This document shows positions 25,631 to 38,226 of a stretch of 64,000 nt of DNA, in pieces; the first letter of the stretch is position 1, and each line of letters opens with the position of its first letter. Source of the DNA: Fratercula arctica (lineage: Eukaryota; Chordata; Aves; Charadriiformes; Alcidae); contig CANTUZ010000002.1 in NCBI GenBank assembly GCA_947846985.1, forward strand, positions 59,476,563-59,540,562, written 5' to 3'. The position numbers and the translations under genes are program-made. Below the pieces are notes generated by a model. The model did not search any database. It saw only the letters and a program-made list of their open reading frames with translations, and was not told the origin of the DNA.

Positions 25631-26531
25631 CAAATATTTAGACTGGTTGGTGTGATGTTCAGATAAGTCCTCTTTTGTATGTTGCTTGTACACTGAATTA
25701 TCTCATAAAATGCTTGGTAATCTAACCTTGCTCTAGTAGAGCATTTAAACCTAGTTCCAAGCAGGTAAGTAGCCCTAATGACACTCGGGGAACTTCGTGT
25801 TAAGGGTCTGTATATGTACAGGTCTGTGCATGAAATTACCTGGTATAGGGCAAAATCATTCTGAACTGCCCCAGAGGGAGATCTGGGTAAATCAGTCCCA
25901 GAGGTGATTTGATTTTGATATTGAATAGAGTTGCGGGCGTGCAACAAAATTCTTGAGTGAAGGATGAATCTCATGTTGACTGAATCTTTCTTATTAATAC
26001 TGTCAAAAGCTCTCTGTGGGTCCTGCCTCCTCCTCTCCCCATGCTAAAACTTCAGAGGGAATGAACTTTTAAATCTGCATGCTCTATGCAGTTTCAGTGA
26101 CTCTGGACAACAGGGTGGGACCAGCATTACTGCACTGTGCGTCTATTCAAGTGACATTTGGTTATTTAATTAGGAGCTAGGTATTCCTGAGCCTGAGGGG
26201 GAACTTCTCCTTTTTCCTTCCCTTCCCACCACTGCTTTCTTGAAGCATTTCCCAACAAAGAGGTCATATGCATTAATTTTGTAGACCCTAGCCCTATTTT
26301 GTTGGTGGTAACATGGGAGAAGAAGGAAAGAAAAACAGTAAGATAAATGAAGGAAAAAGGCAGGCTACAAAACTTGCAAGCTGATGCTTAGGCAAGCACT
26401 CCATTTTTGTGTCCCCCCCCAATATGCTGTTCTAGAAACCATCTGAATTCTTAGCATTTCAATATTTAAATATTTGTGGTAGTGTTATATCATGCAAACT
26501 GCAATCTAACATAGGGAAGTTATGCATGTGT

Positions 26532-26576
26532 GGGGCTGAACCAGGTGATATTAAAGCTCCTTCCAGACTGCTGGGA
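26532..26576 (+). mobile_element. Possible degraded CR1 3' end in plus orientation
   Basis: The segment 'ggggctgaaccaggtgatatt' followed by 'aaagctccttccagac' resembles the plus-sense CR1 3' UTR (consensus like 'tggaccagatgatctttaaaggtcccttccaac'). The terminal ATTCTATG-type repeats expected next are not preserved. If real, this is the only CR1 in the window in plus orientation. Confidence 0.35.
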
Positions 26577-26987
26577 TTGGACACCTACACTCTAAGTGCA
26601 TTGAGGACAGCAGCCATATTCAGTATTGTAAAAGACCGCAGTTCTTTATAAGTTCCTTAAGACTTGGCTAACCCAAATAAATGCTGTACTGTATGCAGTT
26701 TGCAATATCAGATGTGTTGAACAGACCCATTAGGAAAGCACCGTTGGTAACATCCTTCTATCATAGAAGCACTTCCTATGCTTTTTTCCTAGTCGTGACC
26801 TTCTATGTTGTTGCTGTGACATGACTTTGTTTATTATTTTTATGCTTTTCAATGTGATTGTTTTGTATCACTCAGCAGGTCTTTGTACTTTGTTGTATCC
26901 AAAGTATTTCTTTGAGCTGTTTATCTGCAGTACAGGGAAAGGGCTAAATAGTTGTCTAGGTACATCACCTGAGTGCATATAAAGAAA

Positions 26988-27021
26988 GAAAAGCCTTGAT
27001 GAAGGAAAAGCCTTGATAAAG
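26988..27021. repeat. 17-bp tandem duplication
   Basis: GAAAAGCCTTGATGAAG (26,988-27,004) is followed directly by GAAAAGCCTTGATAAAG (27,005-27,021), with one difference. A simple slippage duplication. Confidence 0.88.
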
Positions 27022-27294
27022 AAAAATCTGTTTTTGTTAAACTAAATTTCAGTTTTTCAGTAACATAATAGCACTATTACAGTTGATACCTTTCCTTCCC
27101 ATATCTGGCCTCAACCTTTCTTTTTCCTCTTCATTTGTGGCCCACTGTTGGGGCACAAGGAATCCAAAAGTTAAGAGCCAGATCAGGTATTTTAATTGTT
27201 CTGCCTTAGCATCGCTCACTTTACTTTCTTAGATTGACAGCTGCTTATTTTTTTTCCCCTTTAAAAGAAATCCTTTTAATATAAAGTAAGCAAT

Positions 27295-27325
27295 AAAAAA
27301 AAAAAAAAAAAGAAAAGAAAAAAAA
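27295..27325. repeat. A-rich tract
   Basis: A run of 17 A followed by GAAAAGAAAAAAAA. Low-complexity sequence without a recognisable retrocopy body. Confidence 0.8.
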
Positions 27326-27604
27326 TGCCAGTAATAATATTAGCTACCAAGCTACAGGACATACTGAGATGTGTTACTGGAAATCTCTCTAGCTGTGCTC
27401 TTCTATTTTGTAAAAATAGTTCAGCCCAAGTATCTCACTTCCCACATTAATGTTAAATCATGAACTAAAGAAGTTATTCTGGCCCTCTTTTTTTTTCCTG
27501 TCAATAATTTTTTAATATATGTATTTTATTCCATTATGGAAGTGCTCTAAAAGGAGAAAAATGGAACAGTGCCCTCAAACTCATTATTCAATAAGGGGAT
27601 ACTG

Positions 27605-27700
27605 TAGTGAGCACAGTGACTCATCGGTGAGGCCAAAAGCCTGAGTTCAGATTCATTTTCTACCTGCTGGAGAATATGGCACGATCCTGCACCTCCCTCT
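27605..27700 (+). repeat. Possible tRNA-derived SINE (MIR-like) remnant
   Basis: The stretch 'gagcacagtgactcatcggt' then 'gaggccaaaagcctgagttcagattc' is arranged like the tRNA-derived head of MIR ('tagtggttaagagc...gcctgggttcgaatcc'), including a B-box-like GAGTTCAGATTC. The match is weak and by eye. Confidence 0.3.
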
Positions 27701-28054
27701 GAGAAGTTCTGAAACTTTGGAACTGGGTCAAACTTCCTGGGATACTTTCCTATCCCAATTTTGTGATTCTACTCCTGGAAATTCTCTCCTAGAAATTCTC
27801 TCCCAAACAAACCAACTGCACAAATGCCACCCGTTTTCATATTGATTTTGATGAAAACTATATAGTTTTTCTCACCCCATCTAATTTCTGTACCCTGAAT
27901 AGCCATACTGCCAAATATTTCTGCAGTCTGAAACTTAAAGCAGCACTTTGCCTCTTCCCATCTGAGTTCGGTGCCTCCTCATCCATGTACTTTCTATATG
28001 CCAGACAACAGATGGTTTTTTCTATTTTATTTTATTTTAATCTCCCCTTGGCTT

Positions 28055-28110
28055 GGTCCTGCACTTGCAAAATGGAGATCGTAATACTGTCTACTCAAAA
28101 TGGGCTGGCT
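28055..28110 (+). repeat. Possible MIR core-tail remnant
   Basis: The piece 'gcaaaatggagatcgtaatactgtcta' resembles the MIR segment 'taaaatggggataataatagtacctac'. It lies about 400 bp from the other MIR-like remnant at 27,605 and in the same orientation, but the spacing is too long for one unbroken element. Confidence 0.25.
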
Positions 28111-29401
28111 GCCACATGTAGCCAGCTGATCTCAACTGAGGCATGCAGGTGTTACTGTGAATAACAACAGTCCATTTCAAGAATACTAGGGTTTTTCCTT
28201 ATTTTTCAGCCCTGCAAACTGTAAGCATTCTCATATCGGAGGGTACGTGGAACTGTTTGTCTTTCTCTTGCAATGAGAACTTTGCATTGCTGTGCTGTGG
28301 CTTCAATATATGCCAGGGGTCAGTAAGTCATGAGCTTCCAGACTAAAGGTGTAATTCTCTGGTTTCCTGCTTAAGGTTGAAAGAAAGCAGGGTCCTTTCT
28401 GCTTATTCCTGTTTCCTTTTCATGTTGGGCCTTGAATGTTGCCCTTAATATTGCATATGGGAAACAGTGGATTTTTGACTGTGTGCAAGACAACATGAAG
28501 GTTTCATAGCACATCACTTGTTTTCTGCAGAATGTTAATTGGCATCTTTCACAGGAACTGATTTATAACTTGAGTTCTCTTAAATCCAGATTCTGACCTG
28601 TTTATTAACCGTAAATTGTACCTCCCTGTCTTTTAAAAATGTATATGCTTGCTTTAGGAATTATGCATATGGACAGGTTACCACTAGCAGTACGTTTTGA
28701 CTATTCTTTATCAGTTAATTTTAGAAACCTGGTATCACTGACTTCTAGCATGGTGCAGTTAGAAACCTAAATTGGGAATAGTTGGTGATGTTTTAAGTAA
28801 AACATTTTGTTTCTTAATAGTAGAAGGTTATGCAGAGACACATTGCCAGGCATCATGGCTTTAGTAATGAGCAATAACTTGTTGAGTGTTGTTAACTTGA
28901 TTGCTAGCGACTTCCATTTGAGTCAGGAAATAGGGCAGAACCTAGGTCAAGAAGGGCTCAAACTTGAGTATAGATTAGTCTAAAAAATGCAGTTTGTTAG
29001 TAATATGGAGAAAGAACTCGAAGCAATTAACAAGGTTTTAATTTTTAGTTGAAATGAGAAGGCGACATCAATACTGTCTGTTGTGAATGTGATTTATCTA
29101 CAATATCTGTATCACTTGACAACTTTTTATGCTACACAACTGGAAATCTGCTCTGCTTGTAAGAACGAGAGCAAATTTTAGCATGAGGTCATGATTAATT
29201 TGATTTGCAAGTTCTTATTTCCCAAATTACATGGCAAAAATTATTCACTACTTTGTATGATTTCCTGATGACTGTTGTTGTGCTACTTAATATATATTAT
29301 TTCTTATTTAAGAGGGGATTGTTTGGTACAGTGTTTTAATACCTCTGAGTTTACATGTTGACATGCTGAACTTTAAGAGAAGTGGCAATGGAGGACACGG
29401 C

Positions 29402-29416
29402 TTTTTTTTTTTTTTT
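29402..29416. repeat. T15 tract
   Basis: Short homopolymer run; no attached element seen. Confidence 0.8.
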
Positions 29417-32400
29417 CTTTGGTGCATCTCTTCTTCAAAGGCATAAAAGCTTAAACTAGGGCAGCATTTAGAGTTGCACAAGAATGAAAATTTAACAACT
29501 TCAGGAGGACAAAAAGCTAAGGCATTTACCCTCTCTCCTTTTTCCTCCCCCTCCAGTGTTTTCAGGCCTGTTTTTACACTGAGGCACTGTAAAGGAGCCC
29601 TCCTGTCCTCTCCTCACTCCTGCCATGACCTTCCCCGTTGAGTTCCTTGGACTGTGAGCCACGCTGACTCAGTGTTAGGCAACCAACAAGCCATTTGTAT
29701 TGCCTCTGATTTAAGCTCCTTAACTTTAAGTAGGTGTGCCTTATTTTCATTATTGAATAATATGAGGGATCTACATCTCAGATGAAGCTTCTCTTTTGGA
29801 CAAGCCCTGTGGAATTGGGCTAGCATAGAAACAGAGTACCAAGCAACCAGCTGCAGCAACAGTTAATGCTGGGCTGCAAACGTGCTTTTAGTTTGAGGAA
29901 GCTGCTATTTGTTGGCTGTCAAAGCAGGTAAACCCAGGATTCTTGCAGTTACAGCGTTCTAAGAAAAGCATAAGGGTTCACTAGGCAGAAGCGAATGGTG
30001 ATGTGTTAAAAAGAAGAACAAACAATCTGTCTCTCTTGTTACATCTCTGTAACATATTAAGAATCACTATTAGGTTGAAAACTTGAAACCTCCAGTACTC
30101 TGAAACTATTAAAATGAATAACAGCTTTGAACATTAAGCTGTAGGATGATGCTGTTAGCTGGATACTATTTTATTAAAGAAGTGCCAGCTCTCCAATTAG
30201 GCTACTTCCTCAGCTAGACTGAATCTGACTGGGGCACCGGTTACCCCTTACACAGGCTGAAGATCAGCCTTCTTTCATGGTGGTGTACAGATCACTGAAT
30301 TGTAAGGGGGCAGACTAAGTGTTTAAATAGTTTTATTTTTAGAACACTAAACTACTTCCACTGTCTGAAACAGTGCAAGGGATTACTTTAAACAAAATAT
30401 GAGCTGACCTGAAAAAGAACAGCAGAAAATTTAGAATGAATCCCAAAGACCCTATACACAGACTTGATCTAGAAGGAATTAATAACTCAACCAAAATAAG
30501 AATAAGTACCTGAGGGTGGCTATTTAGTTGGCTTAAAAAAGTGAGATTTAAGAATTATGAGCAGACTAAACATCTGAAACCTGTTCAAAAAGTTGTTACC
30601 ACTTTTTCCCCCTGAAATTCAGGGAAATCCCCTGAGAGGTGAGCCAGATGCAACAAAGGCAAGAAAGTTCAGAAATGGGAAAATAGTTGTTAAACAGCAG
30701 TCTCTTTACAGGTGCCTACTTAAGAGGAAGCAGATTCCAACAGCATCTTCCTCATAGGAGGAACAAACCAGGCTCAGAGAAATTTGTATCAGTCAGTATA
30801 CAAAAATGTTTTTGGATACCTTCTGGCTCTGAGGATAGACCATACCATACTTTTGTTCCCACACTTCTTCTCCTGGGAGGTCTTGGAAAATGTGCTTTTA
30901 GCTTGCTGTTTCATCATGGCCCTTGAACAAAGCCATGGCTAGTCTCACAGCAAGAGTAGCAAAGGCAAGCTGACTGTAAGTAAACAGGAGAAGAAACCCA
31001 AACAATAACAAAAGGATAAAAACAATTTCTGGAGTCTTCTGCTTAGTACTAATGTGATATTTTTTTTCTTTAATATAATGTGCTTGACTTGGCTTTCAGT
31101 GACATTAAATTTTCCTAACAGCACGTTCTAACAAACACAGTTGAGTTTATCCTGTGAAAGGCCTCACAAAGACTGTTTTCTTCCACCTGGTAAGAGTTTG
31201 CAGTGTCAGTTCCCCAATGTATCTTAGTGCTCAGCAAGAGTAATCTGGAGGGGTTGAATATTTTACAGAAGTACAAAATGCTACTGAAATCTCTTCTAGT
31301 ACTGCTTCATTCTTTGCAGGAGAAGGTCTTAGGTTTCTCATGATGAAAAATCCTTTGTTAATTTTTAAGATCTTTAGATAAGATGAGCATGCTTCATGAT
31401 TATCTTTGGTTTGGCAGAAAGCATGGATTCCTTTTTTGTTTCAGGAATCATAAATCACATGAGCTTTTATCTAGTTTTAATATAATTCTATGTCTTTATC
31501 TGAAATTCTGGCTATAGAAGAGTTCAGTGAGATGGAAAGTAAGCCTCAGATTATTTCGGTGAACTCATTTTTATAGATGTATAAATATTTTATGGTGACC
31601 TTCAACTTGCAGAGCAAATATTTTTTTTTCCCTACATGATGGCACTCATACCTATGGTGGTTCTGCTGCAGGGAAAAAGGGGAGGGCTCAAAGAACAGAT
31701 AGCGATGGGTCTCCACCACCTTTTTCTCCAAGAACAGGTCTGCCCTGAAAGCTGGGGTGTGGGATGCCACATATTGCCATAGGCAGCTTATATCCAAGCA
31801 GAAAGATAAGTATCTCACAGTGATTTTAAAACTGTCTACTTGCCATTTTAAACTGCATTCCAGCTGTATTGGGGGACTGCAGTAGCTGGCAGAGAGTAAT
31901 TTTGGCACAATGTGCAACACCCTGAGCAGTCTCCTGTTCACAACTTGGTTTGGAGTCCATTAGCAGGAGTTTTAATGAGCTAGTTACTGGGCAGCAAGAT
32001 TTGCTTATATAATCCACCAAGAAGGCATTAAGTTTTTATTAAAAATGCTGCAAAATCCTTTCAAAATAAAGCCAAGCAATTTGCTAGTAAAACTTTGTTA
32101 TCTGTGGATCTATGCAGGAATTCATTTGGTCCAAACATCTTACATTAATTTCCCTTCCTTTTTTAAGATATATTAAATGGTCAGATGCATTATATAAATT
32201 AATAAATTATCCAGCCTCTACAACTATAAAAGCTATTCAAGTGGAGCCCTCAGAAAAATTAAAGCCCATCAATACTGCCTGTTTTAGGTCTCCTATGTAG
32301 AAATAGCACATGATGGTTATGTATCAATGGCCCTCCAATACTAGTTACACAAAGTGATTTTCAGCAAGAGAGCTCTAATGGTTCAAGAGATGCAGTCATC

Positions 32401-32445
32401 TAAAAATAAATCAGCCTTTTCCAAAGTGCCCACAGCAGCACATCA

Positions 32446-32560
32446 TAATCAAAGTTGATTACATTTGCACCCTACGTCAAATGGATGTATCAGAGTGCAC
32501 CAAATCACAGAGACCTAATGGTTCACACCTGGCAGATAGTGATTTGACATTTCACACTAT
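32446..32560. promoter_or_regulatory. Motif cluster resembling a developmental enhancer (speculative)
   Basis: A near-palindrome TAATCAAAGTTGATTA (32,446-32,461) contains two homeodomain-type TAATCA/TGATTA halves and an exact TCF/LEF-type ATCAAAG. About 62 bp downstream lies TCACACCT (32,523-32,530), the canonical T-box half site, with a weaker copy (TTCACACTA) near 32,551. The block is free of repeats. Conservation cannot be judged from one sequence, and such short motifs arise by chance. Confidence 0.2.
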
Positions 32561-34895
32561 TAATGTAAGTGTTCCTGAGGCATGAGATTCATAATACCAG
32601 GCTCTACTGTATTAAAGAGCTATCTTAGCTAAGGAACATCACTCTGTCCATTGACTTCTTTTAATATAACAGGATCTTCTTCAGTCATAGATCATAATAA
32701 AGACTTTGTTCTGTCTGTAGAGTGTTTGCCTCCTTATCAAGACAGCAATGTAACTTTTTATCTTTCCTGTACCATCCTGACCAGAATGACCTACTTTCCA
32801 GTTGCCCAAGTCTATAGACGAAGTAATAGTTTAAACACCATTCTTTCTGTCTAGGCATATACACAGAGCATGGCCAAAACTTTCTGGTTGAGTTTTTCCC
32901 CCTTCCTGCTTTTTGGAAAAGGTGTGTATGTGTGACTGTATTTTACTTTTTTCTGCATGCAAGTGGTGAGATCTGGTCTTTTAATTTTGTCTGTATCTGT
33001 ATTTCCTGCAGTAGATCTGTCATCTTCTAAAATATGGTTTTTATGCATGTTGAAAAAGTGGGTGACAAACTGGCTTATGCAACAACCTTAGTCTTGTTTA
33101 AAACCGTTTGTTGTGGTCAACCCCTGCTTTCCATTTTTTCTTGTAATATTTCACGTTCCTCATTATTTCAGCCTTTCCACTGATCTTTGCTGCTTAACCA
33201 TCAGTAGTCTGGCCCCTCCATGTTGTGAAGGATGCTTCTGCTCCCTTCTGCTTAACTTTGCATAGCCAGGTGGTTAAAAGAAATCTGAGAAATCTTCTAA
33301 TTATGTGAGATGCGTAGCAGTTACGGTTTTGAATAAGCTTTTGAAAATTATTAAAATAAAGAAATAAATACCTTAATTAAAGCTCAATCAACTGTCCTTC
33401 AGTTTCCTAAAATGGAGTTATTTTTAATCTGAAGACATTTACAGTATTAGGGGCTTTAGTTGTACAGGTTCTCCCTCCTCTGCTCTCCTTCAGGTACCCT
33501 GATCTCTGGTATCTTGAGATTTTTTGCAGGATGCCTTGGAGGCCACATGCCAATACCTTTTATGTCTTTTCTCCTCTCCTGTTTATTGCATAGTTTTGCT
33601 GTGTTACGACTCTTCATAATATCTGTTGCAGATGCGTAGGACTACTTTCTTATGGCAGGATTATTGCAAGTCTTTTGTGGTGCTTATCTATGTTCAAATT
33701 TATCGTGAACATAATCCAAACAGCTGTGAAAATCTTATGTTGCCTTTACTATCGGCTAGCAGATGCTGCAACAAAAATAATTGGTACACCTAATTATTAC
33801 CTGAAGTTTTTGATCTTTCCACAGACAAACCTCCCGTGGACATAAAAGAGGATTCTTCCTGAGGAACGGAAGGGTTGGGCCACAGATGACAGAGTTATGT
33901 GTGCAATTTAGGATATCAAGTTCAACTGACTCATAGATAGTGGATATGTAATTGGGGGATGCTGCACACATTTCTTGGAAAGGATTAGTCTCTTCATTAG
34001 TATTCAGCACAGCGATTTCCTGGCACATGTTTGATTGACAAAGCGCATACAAAGGCCTCCTAAAGCTTTTGTAGGAAATAAACAATGTCCTGAGGCCAAA
34101 TTCCTTGTCAGTAGTCTTGAGTTTTAGCAAGCAAGTAATTTATCATGTTCAGCCCACGCAGGTGACAAATCAGTGTTGCAGATACTATTGTACAGAAGCA
34201 TCAGGCACTTGCAAAACTGTGGATTTAATTTTTTTTTAACTCTTTCAAGGAAAGGAGTGATCAGCAGCTACATTTCTGGTGTGGGATTGCTCTTTATTTT
34301 TTGAAGTGTCAGCACGCCCAGGAATTTTATGTATTCACATGCCTTGAGTATCACTGAGCTTCTGCTGCTTGCCTCCAAAGCCTGGTCAGAACAACAGGTG
34401 GGACTTCACTGCCATTATGTGAATAGTTAATAAGACAATAAAGGCTACGTGCAAAAACCAAAATTAAAGATAACAAGAAGCTTAAGGAGATAGAAGCCTG
34501 AATCTCTCATTTCCTTTAGGCAGCACTGCTGAGCAGTTATTTTTTGTTATTCTACTTCTAAAATACCTGTGGTATGGGAGCTAATGTATTTTTATGAGAC
34601 AACTTGTATATTGTTTCCCCTTTCTTACAAGTAGGGAAAGGCTATACCATAGCTAGTAGGAGATAACTATGCATTTCTAATTTGAATTTGCACTCCAAAC
34701 ATGGAGTTTTTGAAATCTACTTTAGGCTTAATCTGTGAGGAAAAGAGAAACTGATTCCTTTGAAGAATTTCCATAAACCTGGAAGTTCAGTTGTTAACTT
34801 TTAGTATTTGAATAGAGCATCCCTGTGTGCTTTCTCCAAAAAAAGAGTGGAGTACTATTGTCCACTGAAAGTAAAGAAAAAGCAGGAATTTAAGC

Positions 34896-34914
34896 TTTTT
34901 TTTTTTTTTTTTTT
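34896..34914. repeat. T19 tract
   Basis: Homopolymer of 19 T preceded by an AAGC tetranucleotide; no attached element seen. Confidence 0.82.
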
Positions 34915-37242
34915 AAATTACTGTTAAAATCTGGGAATATGGTGGAACTTAATTTGAATAAATCCTCTGCATGAATAGGGGAGGGTGCCTGTAGAGACCT
35001 TGGGAAGAGCATGATGCACGGGGTAGAGCTTGCAGAATTAAATCTTGGTTATAGCTGTTAGTACAACTTATACAAAAACAGTGACTTCCCCTCCCTCCTG
35101 CAAAACCAATATTGAAATTAGCTGTTAACAGAAAATAGGTATACCTTCAACCAAGTACGTTTATCTGCTTCAGACTTTATCCAAATAATGAATAGGGAGT
35201 GATCCATAGTGAAAAGATTCATCCTTATATTCCTCTTTGCTATAAAATGTGTTAGATTCTTTAGGAAAAAAAAAATCCTCACTGTAACCTAACATCATAT
35301 CATATATGACAAAAGGTCTTTAAACACCACTTGGGACACCGGTAAAAGTACTATGCATAGCAAGTGGCTTGGCTTTTAGAATTATTTAAAATCTTCAGCA
35401 TGTTCAAAACGCTAATTTATGGTACACATGGATACAGGTAAACAATGTGTTTGTATTTTCACTTGTGTTAGTATTTGAAGGTAAAAGGAGGTAACACTTG
35501 AAATTAAACTACACATACTGGCACAGAAAAGACTTGCCAAAAACTGAATTGGTATTGGGTAGGATTTGTAGGATTCACGATTAACAAAAGAAAAAAAAAT
35601 AATTCTAAATTATAAAATGTTCTCTCTTCAACAGTGAGGTTTTCTTCAAGAAAAAAAGGTGATTCTTAGTAGCTGCCATTTCAAGTGGAAATAAAAGATA
35701 AAGTATTTATTTAGAATGCCCAAATTCTGATGGAAAAATTGGTACTTATATGAAATATGTATAGGAAGAAAAATCAAAGATCATTTAAGGGAACATACGA
35801 ATTAATTAAAGTTTGTTTTGTTTTGCTTTCCTTGAGAAAAAAAAAGCTTCTGTTATTGATATTGATGGAAAGAATGATTACTTGGAAAGTAAACAGGGTT
35901 TTTTTAGAAAGGAAACAATGTTAGTCTCCTTAATCTACAAGGAATGAAGCAATAAACTCCTAAATAAGCAGTAAACTGCTGGAAAGTCACTCTTAATACT
36001 TCTTTTCAAACAGTTTCTAATTCTAAGTATTCTTTGTACCTGTAGAAGAATAATGTGGCTTACTCTTTGTCCTTCAGGTATCCGTAGTTCAGTCTCTCAA
36101 ACTATAATGGTCCTGGATTCTTTAAGCAGTACTTGATTACAACAATTCTTAGTAGTCCTTTAATTCTCAATGTAAAGATAACTGAGATGATAGAAATCTG
36201 ATTTTAAAGAAATTCTAATTGATTTGTGTGGTTTTGAAAAAGCAGATGGCATCTGTAGTCATTTTAGTTTAGGCTAATTGAGATGTTAAAGTTGTGGCTT
36301 TTTATCTGTAACATATGCAGAGCTTTCTGTAACCAACACTGTTCCTTGAGCAATTATGTTCTCTAGAATCCAGGGTCTCTCGAGGTTTTTCCCTGTTTAC
36401 TAGACAGTGATGAACTTGGAACATATTGCTCATTTTACGATGTCTTTAAAGAATAAGACTAATATGTTGGAGTTACAGCCTGAAAACGTCACGAATGTGT
36501 GTTTAGAAAATTGTTTAGTTATCCAGATATACTACAAAGCTTTAGTAAGTTGAATTCAAATGAAAATTCCTGATACCAAGAGTCCTTTTGTGGCATGTGG
36601 CAGGCTCAAAGGGGATTGTATTGATGAGGGGATACTTGGCCACAAGGAAAATAATGTTTAAAAAATATTTAATTCTGCTTTTTAAGAGTTGTTGTGATAA
36701 TTTGTTTTATTATTTGGAGATGTTCCATTAGAAGAGTTCACACAACCACTGAATTTTGACAAAGGAAACCTTTTGTAAGGAACACGTAGTGGTGCATTTA
36801 TGGTATGTAACTAAGAGCAGGATGAACTCTTCTGAAACAGGTGCATAGCTTCAGAGATGCAAGCTTGAGCAAAGGGCTTAACTTAGCCTATGATACAACT
36901 GTGATGGATCTGTTCTTTCAGAAACCTTTCCTCTGAAAGGAAGCAAAAGATCAAATATTTTTCATAGGCAATAATTTCTGTAAAATGTTACCTGTTTTCT
37001 GGATAAGAAAACTTGTTTACATTGAGCACTGATTATTCAAGGCAATGGGAGACTGAAAAAAACCCCTAGATTAAATAGTGCATTAGGCTACAAGATCATT
37101 ACTGCACATAACACTTATTTTTTGAAAAGGAAAATAAAGACACAAAGTTGTTGTGTCCTTGGCATAGAATAGCTGATCTACAGCCAGATAAAGTCTCAGA
37201 CTAATACACCTTTATTATCATTAGCAGCTATTATTTTAATCT

Positions 37243-37260
37243 AAAAAAAAAAAAAAAAAA
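37243..37260. repeat. A18 tract
   Basis: Homopolymer of 18 A; no attached retrocopy recognised. Confidence 0.82.
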
Positions 37261-38110
37261 TTCGGTTTTGAAACAAGAAAAGCACAAAAGATATATTTCT
37301 TTGAAACAGAAAAGTCTTGAAAATCTTAAGTAAAAGTACCTGGAGATATTAAACCATGGAAATCCTGTTTTCACTACTTTTTGTTCAATTTTCCCTATCG
37401 TAAAATATTTAGAAACCAAAAAGGTCTTTACAGCTCTCTAAGCTTAATATATGCTTTTATTTTTATTGAGGCTAAATGGCTTATTTCCATTCATAGTGTA
37501 CTTTTTCTCTCAAGGAACGTAGACAGTTATTCTTTCCATACTGTTTTTCCAAGTGGTATTCTTGTCCTTAGCAATCTAAGATAATGACCTCCTGCATACA
37601 GCACAATGGCAAAGTTTATTAATTTTTCTGTTTGATGCTAAAACTATTTTGGTGAAAAAAAATGTTCAATTATTTTACCTCTCCCTTGTGTGTTTTGACA
37701 TAATATGTATATTTTCCTCTTTTGGTTAGTTATATGCTTGCTAGTTAAGGCATCAGTAAATGATTTTGCAGAGAGCATCGTACACTTAAAATTAAGTCAA
37801 GCATACTCTTAAAAAGAAAACAATTTAAGTAGCATAAATGAATACCAGATCATTTGCCTGGATAAGGCAGCTGAGGGAAGATGTGAAGGAACTGTTGATG
37901 TTAAGTCCTAAAGTTTTTATCCAAACAAGGTCAAATATATTTCTTCTGTCCTAATAGTTGAACTTGGATCTCAAGAAATAAAGTATCTAAATGTTCATTT
38001 AAAAACAAACTTTTGGTACAACTCAAGTGGTAACTGTTACAACTTAAGTCCAGGTAGATGTAAGAACTTCTAACTTGAAAGTTTAAAACTTTAAAATGAC
38101 ACTGGATTTT

Positions 38111-38226
38111 TTATGTTATGTTATGTTGTGTTACGTTACTTTATATTATTTTATTTTATTTTATTTTATTTTATTTTATTTTATTTTATTTTATTTTATT
38201 TTATTCTATTTTATTATTTTTTTTTC
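38111..38226. repeat. Pentanucleotide array (TTATG)n to (TTATT)n
   Basis: The array opens with imperfect TTATG/TTGTG/TTACG/TTACT units (38,111-38,145), becomes about twelve near-perfect TTTTA units (38,146-38,202), and decays through TTCTA into a T-run near 38,226. The graded sequence shows an expanding core with diverged edge units. On the plus strand this yields one long hydrophobic pseudo-frame (IL/YFILF repeats), which is an artefact of the repeat and not a protein. Confidence 0.95.

Larger units (their letters stand above)
21051..26530. other. AT-rich non-coding stretch with weak repeat remnants
   Basis: No gene is recognised. The stretch contains one candidate minus-strand exon (21,529-21,661), a T25 tract (22,653-22,677), a CTCF-like motif (22,313-22,328), a 22-bp tandem duplication (24,149-24,192), and two weak ancient repeat remnants (24,488-24,550 and 25,531-25,630). 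A 140-codon minus frame at 25,552-25,974 overlaps one of these remnants and resembles no protein I know. Confidence 0.55.
26577..38110. other. AT-rich non-coding stretch without recognisable genes
   Basis: I see no coding exon or RNA gene. The stretch contains a 17-bp tandem duplication (26,988-27,021), A- and T-homopolymer runs (27,295; 29,402; 34,896; 37,243), two weak SINE-like remnants (27,605-27,700 and 28,055-28,110), and a block with homeodomain/TCF/T-box-like motifs near 32,446-32,560. Open frames are all below 135 codons and unrecognised. Confidence 0.6.

Noticed and set aside
25552..25974. 140-codon minus-strand open frame
   Set aside because: Overlaps a likely old repeat remnant; the translation resembles no protein family.
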